11,267 nucleotides of DNA, from NCBI GenBank assembly GCA_003601695.1, contig PIYH01000036.1, positions 1-11,267 on the forward strand, read 5' to 3'. The number at the start of each line of letters is the position of its first letter. The first letter of the stretch is position 1. The position numbers and the translations under genes were made by a program. Shown piece by piece: positions 1 through 6,633 of the stretch. Under the pieces are notes generated by a model. That model saw nothing but the letters and a program-made list of their open reading frames with translations. It was not told the origin of the DNA and did no database searches. The stretch comes from Candidatus Bathyarchaeota archaeon. Lineage in GTDB: Archaea; Thermoproteota; Bathyarchaeia; Bathyarchaeales; DTEX01.

Positions 1-1
1 C

Positions 2-1486
2 GTTAACTCCATAATCTCAGAATCTTTGAAAGTGATAGCGTCTAGAATTGATACTTCTGGAGATGGCAAATCAATCATAGTCTTCAATCCTCTTTCATGG
101 CGGAGGACTGGTATCGTTCAGATGGCGGCAGACAAGCTCGAAGAGCAAGTTGAGATCTATGATGAAAACGGTCGGCTCATTCCTTCACAGCTATTAGAAG
201 AAGAGAAAAAAATAATCTTTGTAGCGGAGGATGTTCCTTCGATAGGTTATAGAGAATACAAGGCGAAGAGGGGATGCGGAAAGAGAAAAGTTCGCACAGG
301 AGTATCTGTTGAAGAAGATGAGAAAGAGATAAAGCTTGAGAATGGATTCTTTACGGTTAAGGTTGATAAACAAACGGGCTTAGTTAAGGGCATATATGAT
401 AAGAGATGCGGCAGGGAGGTCCTGGAAGGCTCCGGAAACATAATTCAAATATACAATGATCATCCAGTAAGTGGAAGGAGTAGCGTAATTCTGCCAATGG
501 ACGCCGCACACTTCGACGCTTGGGAAATATATATTTACCAACAACCCGAGGGAGTTAAGTATGTTGAACTGAAGAATCCCGAAGAAGTAAAAGTATCTGA
601 GAGGGGACCAGTTAGGGTCTCAGTTTCAGTTAAGTACAAGTACGTTCAAGAGAAAAGACCTGACTCTATATTCGTCCAAGAGATTATATTGTATCATAAA
701 ATTCCTATGGTAATTTTTAAATTGAATGTAGACTGGCATGCTGAGCATAGACTTGCAAAAGTATCTTTTCCATTGAATGTTCATAGCGATTACACAGCAT
801 ACGAGATTCCCTACGGCTTCATAATTCGTAGAAATCCTCTCTCACCAAATGCTACTCTTTCCGAGAGAGCGAAGTATGAGGTTCCAGGGCAAAAATGGAT
901 AGATCACACGGACGATGATGGCAGTTACGGGGTTAGTTTGCTAAATGACTGTAAGTACGGATTTGATGTAGTAAATGATACTGTCAGAATGACGCTTCTG
1001 AGAAGTGCAAAGTATCCCGTGGAGATGCGAGCACACTTCGGATTACCGGTAAATCCCGCTGAGACTAAACTCTTGACTGATCAAGGAACTCACGAGATCT
1101 CCTATGCACTTTATCCCCATGTCTCTGACTTTAAAGAAGCTTTAACTGTCAGAAGAGCTTACGAATTCAATTATCCGCTTATACCAGTTATGGAGATCAG
1201 CCACAGCGGAGAGTTACCCAAGAGACACTCTTTCGTCTCAATCAAGCCTAGTAATGTTGTCTTAACGGTGATAAAGAAGGCTGAGAACTCCGATGAATTA
1301 TTACTTAGATTCTATGAGATATCAGGTAAAGAAGCGGAAGTAACGATTCAAATAGATGAAGCCTTCAGAGACGCTGTGGAAACAAATCTTATAGAGAAAC
1401 CGATTTCCAAAATAGAGTTGTTTGGAAAAGAGGTGAAAATACCAGTTTCTAAATATGAGATAAAGACGATAAAGTTGATGCGGTGA
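2..1486 (+). CDS. Glycoside hydrolase family 38 alpha-mannosidase, C-terminal part (5' end off window)
   Basis: This is the C-terminal half (about 494 residues) of a GH38-type alpha-mannosidase. The reading frame is open to the left edge, and the TTG at 26 and GTG at 32 lie inside the protein, so the true start and the catalytic GH38 N-terminal domain are upstream of the window. Family hallmarks are visible: FNPLSW (about nt 83-100) at the start of the beta-sandwich region, LENGFF (335-352) followed by a D-x-x-TG turn and GIYDK, FDAWEI (512-529), DWHAEHR (731-751), the E-I-P-Y-G-F-I-I-R-R segment (803-832), and the late GVSLLNDCKYG and HEISYALYPH blocks. These match the standard C-terminal architecture of family 38, so the gene looks functional rather than decayed. 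The family cleaves terminal alpha-mannosides, usually in the cytoplasm in prokaryotes. It is convergent with a CUT1 sugar importer, which suggests that it processes imported mannosides (inference). Confidence 0.9.
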   Translation, partial: VNSIISESLKVIASRIDTSGDGKSIIVFNPLSWRRTGIVQMAADKLEEQVEIYDENGRLIPSQLLEEEKKIIFVAEDVPSIGYREYKAKRGCGKRKVRTGVSVEEDEKEIKLENGFFTVKVDKQTGLVKGIYDKRCGREVLEGSGNIIQIYNDHPVSGRSSVILPMDAAHFDAWEIYIYQQPEGVKYVELKNPEEVKVSERGPVRVSVSVKYKYVQEKRPDSIFVQEIILYHKIPMVIFKLNVDWHAEHRLAKVSFPLNVHSDYTAYEIPYGFIIRRNPLSPNATLSERAKYEVPGQKWIDHTDDDGSYGVSLLNDCKYGFDVVNDTVRMTLLRSAKYPVEMRAHFGLPVNPAETKLLTDQGTHEISYALYPHVSDFKEALTVRRAYEFNYPLIPVMEISHSGELPKRHSFVSIKPSNVVLTVIKKAENSDELLLRFYEISGKEAEVTIQIDEAFRDAVETNLIEKPISKIELFGKEVKIPVSKYEIKTIKLMR

Positions 1487-1490
1487 TCTC

Positions 1491-1513
1491 AATATTCTTT
1501 TCTTCTTTTTCCT
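1491..1513 (+). terminator. Pyrimidine-rich terminator after the mannosidase gene
   Basis: A TTCTTTTCTTCTTTTTCC-type tract starts about ten bases after the TGA stop of the mannosidase gene. Archaeal RNA polymerase commonly terminates at such U-rich stretches without a strong hairpin. A 7-bp inverted repeat, AGATGTG (1517-1523) and CACATCT (1537-1543), follows directly and could add a stem. Confidence 0.5.
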
Positions 1514-1964
1514 TAGAGATGTGTACACGCGGGAAGCACATCTACACACTGCTTCTACTTGATGCATTTGTTTAAATGGGGCTTCATTTCTGAGAATTCC
1601 ATCAAATCGCCACGTTATATCCAGTCATCTGCTGGATGATACCCCGCTACTTCTGGAAAAGTTTCTCAAGAATTCTCTCACTTCATTCCTGAGAGGCGGC
1701 TTAACGCTGAGTTTCCCAAGTAAGTCTCAAAAAGCCTATGACGCCCGTTAACATGAGATGTAAAGCTGAGTAAGCTTGATGGTGACATCGACTTTTTATA
1801 GCCAACTCACCATATTCTTGCTTCATTCAGCGATATTCCATTCATGCTCTATCGAGATCTTCTCACTTGAACAGTCTTCATAGATCATCTCATAGTAGCC
1901 CCGTCTACTGCACTTTCACTTTTACCTATGAATGGCTTCTGGAAACCTCGCGGCATGTGGCTAT

Positions 1965-1978
1965 ATGCAAAAATCAAG
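1965..1978 (-). terminator. Candidate terminator of the ABC transporter operon
   Basis: Read on the minus strand, GATTTTTGC with a run of five T lies about 60 bases downstream of the ATPase stop codon. It is the first clear T run after the operon. The call rests only on this short run. Confidence 0.3.
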
Positions 1979-2032
1979 CTGTCAAATTTTTCATTAACAG
2001 TATTCTTATCTTTCGTTGATCATCTTATAAAG

Positions 2033-3109
2033 TTATAGTATCGCTCTCCCCGTCTTTTTATCAAAGATATGTATCCTATTAAGGTCGAATGAAACCCATA
2101 CATTCTCTCCAATATCCGCTTTGAATTCTAAGCGCGTTACAACTCTAATCCTCACGTTTTCAGAGATCAGAATTATTATTGTTTCTTCGCCTAGAGGCTC
2201 AACTGTGTAAATCTCTAAGGGTATGCTATTCTGCATTTTCTCCTTTGAAACTTGTAGGTCTCTAGCCCTTATGCCAACAATCACTTCACTAGATCCCTTT
2301 AGTAACGGTTTGATGTTCTCTGGCACATCAAGCGTGAATGGTCCGAAATCTAGAATGCTCTTCTCCTCATCAAAGGAGCAGTCTAACAAGTTCATGGATG
2401 GTGTTCCAATAAAGCCGGCTACGAATATATTATCCGGGTGGTGATATAGTTCATCTGGCGTTCCAACCTGCTGTAATTGTCCATTATTTAAGACGGCTAT
2501 TCTATCTGCAATACTCATCGCTTCAACTTGATCATGTGTTACATATATGGCTGTACTCTCAAAAGACCGTTGAAGCCTCTTAATTTCGGATCTCATCTCT
2601 ACTCTGAGCTTTGCATCTAGATTTGCAAGAGGTTCGTCTAAAAGGAGAACGGTTGGTTTCCTTATCAACGCTCTACCTAATGCTACTCTTTGTTGCTGGC
2701 CGCCAGATAATTGATGAGGCTTCCTATCGAGTAGATTATCTATTCTTAAGAGTTCAGCTATCTCCTTCACCCTCTTCTTTACTTCATCTTTAGGATACTT
2801 TGCTATGATCAGTGGGAATGCAATATTATCAAAAACTTTCATATGTGGAAACAAAGCGTAGCTTTGGAAGACCATAGAAACATTTCTTTCCCTTACAGGA
2901 ACTCTATCCATGAGTTTATTTCCAAAATATACATGTCCACTCGTAGCTTTTTCAAGCCCCGCTATAATCCTTAAAGTAGTGGTCTTCCCACATCCGGAAG
3001 GTCCAAGTAAAACCATGAGCTCCTTGTCGCGTATCTTCAGATTCAAGTTATCAAGGGCCTTTACGGAGTCGAAATACTTGGTTAGGTTTTCAAGCGTAAT
3101 TTCCACCAT
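2033..3109 (-). CDS. Carbohydrate ABC transporter ATP-binding protein (MalK/UgpC-like, CUT1)
   Basis: A 358-residue ATPase that drives a CUT1 sugar importer by ATP hydrolysis at the inner face of the membrane. All nucleotide-binding motifs are present: Walker A GPSGCGKTT (residues 36-44), Q-loop Gln82, the LSGGQ signature (134-138), Walker B VLLLDEP (154-160, Asp158/Glu159), the D-loop LANLD, and the H-loop His192 in YVTHDQVEAM. After the typical GTPDELYHHP and FVAGFIGTPSMNL segments, a TOBE/OB regulatory domain of about 115 residues (roughly 240-355) includes VGIRARDL. Length and domain order are those of MalK, MsmK and UgpC proteins. The ATG start is preceded by GAGGT. One base separates it from the stop of permease 2, so the ribosome binding site sits in the last codons of that gene and translation is probably coupled. 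The sugar carried cannot be read from the ATPase. Confidence 0.95.
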   Translation of the reverse strand: MVEITLENLTKYFDSVKALDNLNLKIRDKELMVLLGPSGCGKTTTLRIIAGLEKATSGHVYFGNKLMDRVPVRERNVSMVFQSYALFPHMKVFDNIAFPLIIAKYPKDEVKKRVKEIAELLRIDNLLDRKPHQLSGGQQQRVALGRALIRKPTVLLLDEPLANLDAKLRVEMRSEIKRLQRSFESTAIYVTHDQVEAMSIADRIAVLNNGQLQQVGTPDELYHHPDNIFVAGFIGTPSMNLLDCSFDEEKSILDFGPFTLDVPENIKPLLKGSSEVIVGIRARDLQVSKEKMQNSIPLEIYTVEPLGEETIIILISENVRIRVVTRLEFKADIGENVWVSFDLNRIHIFDKKTGRAIL

Positions 3110-3110
3110 C

Positions 3111-3998
3111 TTACCTCACTTCCAACCTAGCCAGCCTTATCTCCATAAGACGTTCCCTCAACAATATGTAAAGGGCAATGGAGGGAACAGCATAAAGAAC
3201 GGCTAATGCGCAAGTGGGACCATAATCTACAACCAATCCTATTTCTCCTGGATTATGTATGAATACTGAAGCTATCCCTAAAGAGATTGGGAATAAGTAT
3301 TCTCTTCGTATAAGTATAAGCGGTACAGTAAATGCTCCCCAACCGCTTAGAAAACTCATAAACGCGACTACTGCTAAGCCAGGTCCAACATTAGGCAGTA
3401 TTACTCTGAAGACAGCTGATATTCTGTCGCATCCACATATCCAAGCCTGCTCTTCTAGATCTCTTGGTAGCTGGTCAAAGAATCCCTTTAAAATCCATAT
3501 CTGAGTTGGCAATGTTCCCGATGACACCACAATAGCTATGCCAATTAAGTTATCTACAAATCCCAGTGTTCTGCATAGTTTAAAAAGCGGTAGAATCATT
3601 GCCATACGAGGCATAAACCCCGATAATAAGATTAACGTCATCAAAAGATTCTTTCCTTTGAATCTCAGTCTGGAAAGAGAATATCCAGATAACGCCGCCA
3701 ACATAACCACTATGATCACTGTTGTGCCTGAGATTATTAGGCTGTTCATGATCCACCTAGTCATATAGACTGGATGAGCGGCATATCCTCCAGTTATAGG
3801 TCTGTTCGTTAATACTGCGATGAAATGATCTATTGTTATTCCTTTCGGTATGGATAAATATGGCGTTGGGTCCGTATTAACTGAGGTTTCCAATAGCCAG
3901 AGAAGGGGGGTTAGTACGTATATCATTAACGTTATGAGTACAACATATTCTAGAAGAGTGTAGCTCGGCTCTCCTATCTTTTTTAATACGCTACTCAT
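3111..3998 (-). CDS. Carbohydrate ABC transporter permease 2 (MalG-like, CUT1)
   Basis: A 295-residue integral membrane protein, the second permease of the importer. Hydrophobic segments fall near residues 17-37, 84-105, 117-137, 150-170, 203-223 and 262-281, which gives the six-helix layout usual for MalG-type subunits. The cytoplasmic EAA loop that docks on the ATPase is at about 181-204. It reads LEEQAWICGC followed by R-V-I-L-P, so the classical EAA triplet is EQA while the spaced Gly and the I-L-P end are kept. The N-terminal half has the MalG-family sequence SGYSLSRLRFKGK. The ATG at 3998 is preceded by GGGGA at seven bases, and the gene starts 18 bases after the permease 1 stop. It partners permease 1 in a heterodimeric channel. 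Confidence in the family is high; the substrate is unknown. Confidence 0.93.
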   Translation of the reverse strand: MSSVLKKIGEPSYTLLEYVVLITLMIYVLTPLLWLLETSVNTDPTPYLSIPKGITIDHFIAVLTNRPITGGYAAHPVYMTRWIMNSLIISGTTVIIVVMLAALSGYSLSRLRFKGKNLLMTLILLSGFMPRMAMILPLFKLCRTLGFVDNLIGIAIVVSSGTLPTQIWILKGFFDQLPRDLEEQAWICGCDRISAVFRVILPNVGPGLAVVAFMSFLSGWGAFTVPLILIRREYLFPISLGIASVFIHNPGEIGLVVDYGPTCALAVLYAVPSIALYILLRERLMEIRLARLEVR

Positions 3999-4016
3999 AG
4001 ATATTTCCCCATATTT

Positions 4017-4925
4017 CTACAATCTCGCAAATTTCAGTTGCAGTAGAGTGAGCACAAAGACTATGATCGCAATTATGAAACCAACAGCGCATCCAAACCC
4101 GAGTTCATAGTAATGGAAGGCTTTATGATACGCATAGAGTGATAAAAGTTCCGTTTTAAAATCGGGGCGTGGCGACTCTCCCGTAAACATGTATGCATAA
4201 GTAAAGTCATCTATATCCTCCTTGAATATTAAGATTAAACATAATATCAATGGAAACTTGATAAGTGGAAAAGTAACCTTCCTAAACTTTTGCCATCTAG
4301 ATGCTCCATAAACCTCCGCAACTTCATAGTATTCTCGGGGGATGCTCTTAAAGGCTGACGCCATCAATATCATGGTAAATGTGTAACCAGCCCATGTGTT
4401 TATCATTATCAAGCTCTCAGTAACAGCTCCATACGTCCAGCTTTGACGTGGCAATCCAAAGGATCCTAATATTGTATTGAGAGTTCCATAGTTTGGTTCA
4501 AGCATACTTATCCAAACATAGGGGTGCATGATTCCTGGAATAGCTGATGGAAGGAGAAATACGGCTGCTATGAAAATTTTTCCTTTAACTTTCGATAATG
4601 TCATGAATAGGGCTGCTAGCATTCCAATCGTGAAGCGGAGGACTAGGGATACAGCGCAGTACTGAATTGTCACATTCATTGATCTCCAGAAATAAACATC
4701 GGTTATCAGATCCAGATAATTTTTAAATCCAATAAAGCTCCAATTTAATGCCTTTTTACCAATAAGGGCCATGTCAGTGAAGCTGAACCATATGGTCCAA
4801 GCTGCAGGGATAAACTGAAAAGTAAAGATTAAGGCTAATGCCGGAACAATGAGTAATGATAAGACTATTTGGTCTAAGTTATCCCTTATCCAGGCCTTTA
4901 TCTTTAATATCTTCAAGTTCATCAC
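4017..4925 (-). CDS. Carbohydrate ABC transporter permease 1 (MalF/UgpA-like, CUT1)
   Basis: An approximately 302-residue membrane permease with hydrophobic segments near residues 19-41, 86-108, 117-139, 170-190, 223-234 and 276-297. The EAA loop is clear at about 199-222 (YYEVAEVYGASRWQKF ending in T-F-P-L), and the conserved TG..P...L..Y..AF region follows at 248-270. The segment LIFKEDIDDF (232-241) is more acidic than usual at the edge of the fifth helix, where most relatives have an uncharged F-N-x-F-D-type sequence. The start is ambiguous: GTG 4925, ATG 4922 and TTG 4916 are all close to the GGAG at 4926-4929. Its distance to the TTG (about 9 bases) is the most conventional, but ATG is the usual choice. 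It lies about 20 bases after the binding protein gene and forms the channel with permease 2. Confidence 0.92.
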   Translation of the reverse strand: MMNLKILKIKAWIRDNLDQIVLSLLIVPALALIFTFQFIPAAWTIWFSFTDMALIGKKALNWSFIGFKNYLDLITDVYFWRSMNVTIQYCAVSLVLRFTIGMLAALFMTLSKVKGKIFIAAVFLLPSAIPGIMHPYVWISMLEPNYGTLNTILGSFGLPRQSWTYGAVTESLIMINTWAGYTFTMILMASAFKSIPREYYEVAEVYGASRWQKFRKVTFPLIKFPLILCLILIFKEDIDDFTYAYMFTGESPRPDFKTELLSLYAYHKAFHYYELGFGCAVGFIIAIIVFVLTLLQLKFARL

Positions 4926-4944
4926 TCCATAAAAAAGATGGGGA

Positions 4945-6273
4945 TTATGGTATAGGTATTTCTTTAACGTTGTCTTCTCCGAGTTCTTCAGTTACTTTTT
5001 CAGCAAAGATTTCGAGGCATTCCTCTGGAGTCCTTTCATTGATTAATAGCTCATTTCGTAACACTTCCTTCAAAGCATCCATATACTTGTTGAATAATAT
5101 GGTTGGAGGCTTTGGAACAGCATACTTCAAGGATTCAGTATTCCACTGTAGGAATTTATCTTCGGCGTAGTCTCCAATTACGGCGTCACTTCTAACCACC
5201 AAATGAGATGTGTCATGGCCCCATTTCGCCATTATGTCCGCTCTTGTCAGCTCCTTTATAAGTTCGAACGCTAATTCCGGCTCCTTAGTTCTTGCTGAGA
5301 TGGCCCAAGTATAGTCCCTAAATGTATTCGGATACTTGCCATGTGGATTATTTGGTCTTCCAGAGCTTGGTGGATGCGCGTAACCAATTATTTCTTCCCT
5401 ATTTTCTATAGGATAAGGTCCGTTTGGCCCCCACTTTTCGGTGTAGCACCAAGTTCCATCGATCATTAATGGAAGTTTGCCCTCAGCGAAGAGCTTCCTA
5501 TCATCCCATCTCTCGAGCTTAAATTCTTTGGGCATTAAGCCGTACTTGTAAATTATATCATAGTATAGCTTGAACATGTAGAGTATCTGGGGACTCTTAG
5601 CGATGAATTTGCCGTCGGACGGATCGTATATTACTCCTCCATCGGAGTAGATTGGCAGTTGCTCCTCATACCAAGGCTCTATTATAATCGGAAGATCTGG
5701 AAACTTCTCTTTGAGCTTCAGAGCTACCTCTATTACCTCATCCCAAGTCTCAGGTTGCCAAGGAACAGGTAGACCAGCTTTCTTAAACAGATCTTTTCGA
5801 TAGTAAAGAACCATAGTGGCGGCATCGTTCGGAACGGCATAGACTTTTCCGCCTATAGTATAGGCTTTCTTTGCTGCTGGATAGAATTTTTCCCAATCAG
5901 GCCACTTGCTAACATAAGGCGTTAAGTCTAACAGATATTCAGTCTCAGCAAGTCTATATAGATCCGTTGGGCTAACCCAGCAGACATCCCCCTCCGATCC
6001 AGCCGCAAAAGATGTTATTAGTTTTTCTCCGTAGCCGCGATGCGGCGCTGTGATAATCGTAACCTCAACTTTTACATTCTTTTCCTTAAGCATTCTCTCC
6101 TTATAATCCTCGAGTACACCACTAGTTTTGATGAAGTCCGCCCACATTCCCGCCTTTGTCATCAGAGTAATCTCTGTTTTTCTGGGCTGAGTGGTTGTGT
6201 AGTACCAATAACCAGCTGCGGCGATAATTATCACGATGATGGCAACTGCAATAATTTTAGTGGTTGAAGCCAT
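4945..6273 (-). CDS. Extracellular carbohydrate-binding protein of the CUT1 ABC transporter
   Basis: A 442-residue solute-binding protein, first gene of the importer operon. Residues 7-25 form one strongly hydrophobic segment (IIAVAIIVIIIAAAGYWYY) after a short N-terminus with a single Lys, followed by a Thr-rich linker. There is no lipobox cysteine, so it is probably held by an uncleaved or signal-peptide-type anchor outside the cell. The mature part has the family-1 binding-protein order: a beta strand leading to ITLMTKAG, D-V-C-W-V-S near 100, GGKVYAVPNDAATMVLYYRKDLF in the hinge lobe, TWDEVIEVALKLKEK, FAEGKLPLMIDGTW, and a late W-A-I-S segment. Aromatic residues are abundant, as in sugar sites. 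The ATG is preceded by AAGGTGAT, a near-perfect match to the archaeal 16S tail, five bases upstream. Mannosides are the most likely ligand given the neighbouring GH38 gene, but this is inference. Confidence 0.93.
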   Translation of the reverse strand: MASTTKIIAVAIIVIIIAAAGYWYYTTTQPRKTEITLMTKAGMWADFIKTSGVLEDYKERMLKEKNVKVEVTIITAPHRGYGEKLITSFAAGSEGDVCWVSPTDLYRLAETEYLLDLTPYVSKWPDWEKFYPAAKKAYTIGGKVYAVPNDAATMVLYYRKDLFKKAGLPVPWQPETWDEVIEVALKLKEKFPDLPIIIEPWYEEQLPIYSDGGVIYDPSDGKFIAKSPQILYMFKLYYDIIYKYGLMPKEFKLERWDDRKLFAEGKLPLMIDGTWCYTEKWGPNGPYPIENREEIIGYAHPPSSGRPNNPHGKYPNTFRDYTWAISARTKEPELAFELIKELTRADIMAKWGHDTSHLVVRSDAVIGDYAEDKFLQWNTESLKYAVPKPPTILFNKYMDALKEVLRNELLINERTPEECLEIFAEKVTEELGEDNVKEIPIP

Positions 6274-6278
6274 AAATA

Positions 6279-6286
6279 ATCACCTT
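6279..6286 (-). promoter_or_regulatory. Strong ribosome binding site of the binding protein gene
   Basis: The minus strand reads AAGGTGAT five bases before the ATG at 6273. It is complementary to the ATCACCTCC tail typical of archaeal 16S rRNA and supports this start. Confidence 0.75.
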
Positions 6287-6307
6287 CCTCGCAATTTCCA
6301 ATAGCTA

Positions 6308-6493
6308 TTAATCTTTCGGTATTAATATATTTTTTTTAAATGAAAAACAAACTTATCCATTATGACACATACATAGGAATATCTTCAGTTGCCTAGTCCT
6401 TGAAAGATTAACTAACAAATTAACCTTAAAGAAACTATAATTTTATCAGGGATATCTATTTTGGGCAGATTCATTTCATGATATAATCTTTCA
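6308..6493. repeat. Three copies of TAATCTTTC in the divergent intergenic region
   Basis: The motif TTAATCTTTC occurs at 6308-6317. Its reverse complement GAAAGATTAA occurs at 6402-6411, and ATAATCTTTC at 6483-6492. The second and third copies extend to a perfect 10-bp inverted pair (TGAAAGATTA at 6401-6410, TAATCTTTCA at 6484-6493). All three are in the 360-bp spacer between the divergently transcribed transporter operon and the dehydrogenase gene. The nearest look-alike elsewhere in the window is a single TAATCTTTG inside the mannosidase gene. This is a plausible set of binding sites for one regulator (inference). The rest of 6340-6540 holds no gene. Confidence 0.45.
6321..6340 (-). promoter_or_regulatory. 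TATA-like promoter of the ABC transporter operon
   Basis: On the minus strand, TTTAAAAAAAATATATTAAT lies about 50-65 bases before the start codon of the binding protein gene. It fits an archaeal TATA box with a transcription start near 6308 and a leader of about 35 bases. TATTAAT (6306-6312) and ATTAATA (6321-6327) form an imperfectly placed dyad between it and the start point, a possible operator. The exact TATA register is uncertain within this A/T run. Confidence 0.5.
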
Positions 6494-6542
6494 GTTGAGT
6501 GTTAGATTTAGAGTTACGAGTCATTAGAGTATCCTTCTCCCA

Positions 6543-6563
6543 AAAAGTGTTTAAAATTTATAT
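6543..6563 (+). promoter_or_regulatory. BRE/TATA promoter of the dehydrogenase-LarA unit
   Basis: AAAAGTG followed by TTTAAAATTTATAT (6550-6563) resembles an archaeal BRE plus TATA box. It predicts a start of transcription near 6582-6588, about 50 bases before the GTG start of the dehydrogenase gene. Confidence 0.55.
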
Positions 6564-6583
6564 GAAGATGACATTGATATTTG

Positions 6584-6600
6584 TGTCAAACCGTCTGACA
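6584..6600. promoter_or_regulatory. Dyad TGTCA-N7-TGACA at the predicted transcription start, possible operator
   Basis: A perfect 5-bp inverted repeat with a 7-base spacer (17 bp in all) lies about 30 bases downstream of the TATA box, on the expected transcription start of the dehydrogenase gene. A repressor bound here would block initiation. Only the symmetry and position support it. Confidence 0.35.
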
Positions 6601-6633
6601 TAACTAAACCATTTACAACTGGAGGCAAAATGC

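Larger units (their letters stand above)
1487..2032. other. Long gene-poor spacer between convergent genes, with hairpins and a possible gene relic
   Basis: This 546-bp spacer between two convergent genes has no intact reading frame of useful length. Four short stem-loops can be read: AGATGTG/CACATCT (1517-1523 and 1537-1543), ATCCAG/CTGGAT (1619-1624 and 1632-1637), CTCTCA/TGAGAG (1675-1680 and 1690-1695) and AGTAG/CTACT (1894-1898 and 1905-1909). In addition, GAGAATTC (1592-1599) pairs with GAATTCTC (1670-1677) and encloses the second hairpin. One minus-strand frame has protein-like runs of about 30 codons (1915 to 1826) and 33 codons (1726 to 1628), separated by several stops. This would fit a decayed gene, but no family is recognisable. 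No terminal inverted repeats or target duplications were seen, so an insertion sequence cannot be claimed. The region could simply be long 3' flanking DNA of both units. Confidence 0.3.

Noticed and set aside
1322..1567. An 81-codon minus-strand frame overlapping the end of the mannosidase gene
   Set aside because: It has no ribosome binding site, a composition rich in basic and aromatic residues typical of antisense frames, and it overlaps a well-supported gene.
1501..1700. Insertion-sequence ends or a CRISPR-like array in the long spacer
   Set aside because: The inverted repeats are short and unrelated to each other, there is no regular spacing, and no terminal repeats or target duplications were found.
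1619..1909. A tRNA or box C/D sRNA gene in the long spacer
   Set aside because: No T-arm GTTC-A-A consensus or cloverleaf could be built, and no paired RTGATGA and CTGA boxes were found at suitable spacing.
4856..5170. A 104-codon plus-strand frame across the binding protein and permease junction
   Set aside because: It is Ser/Leu-rich antisense sequence spanning two real genes with ribosome binding sites on the other strand.
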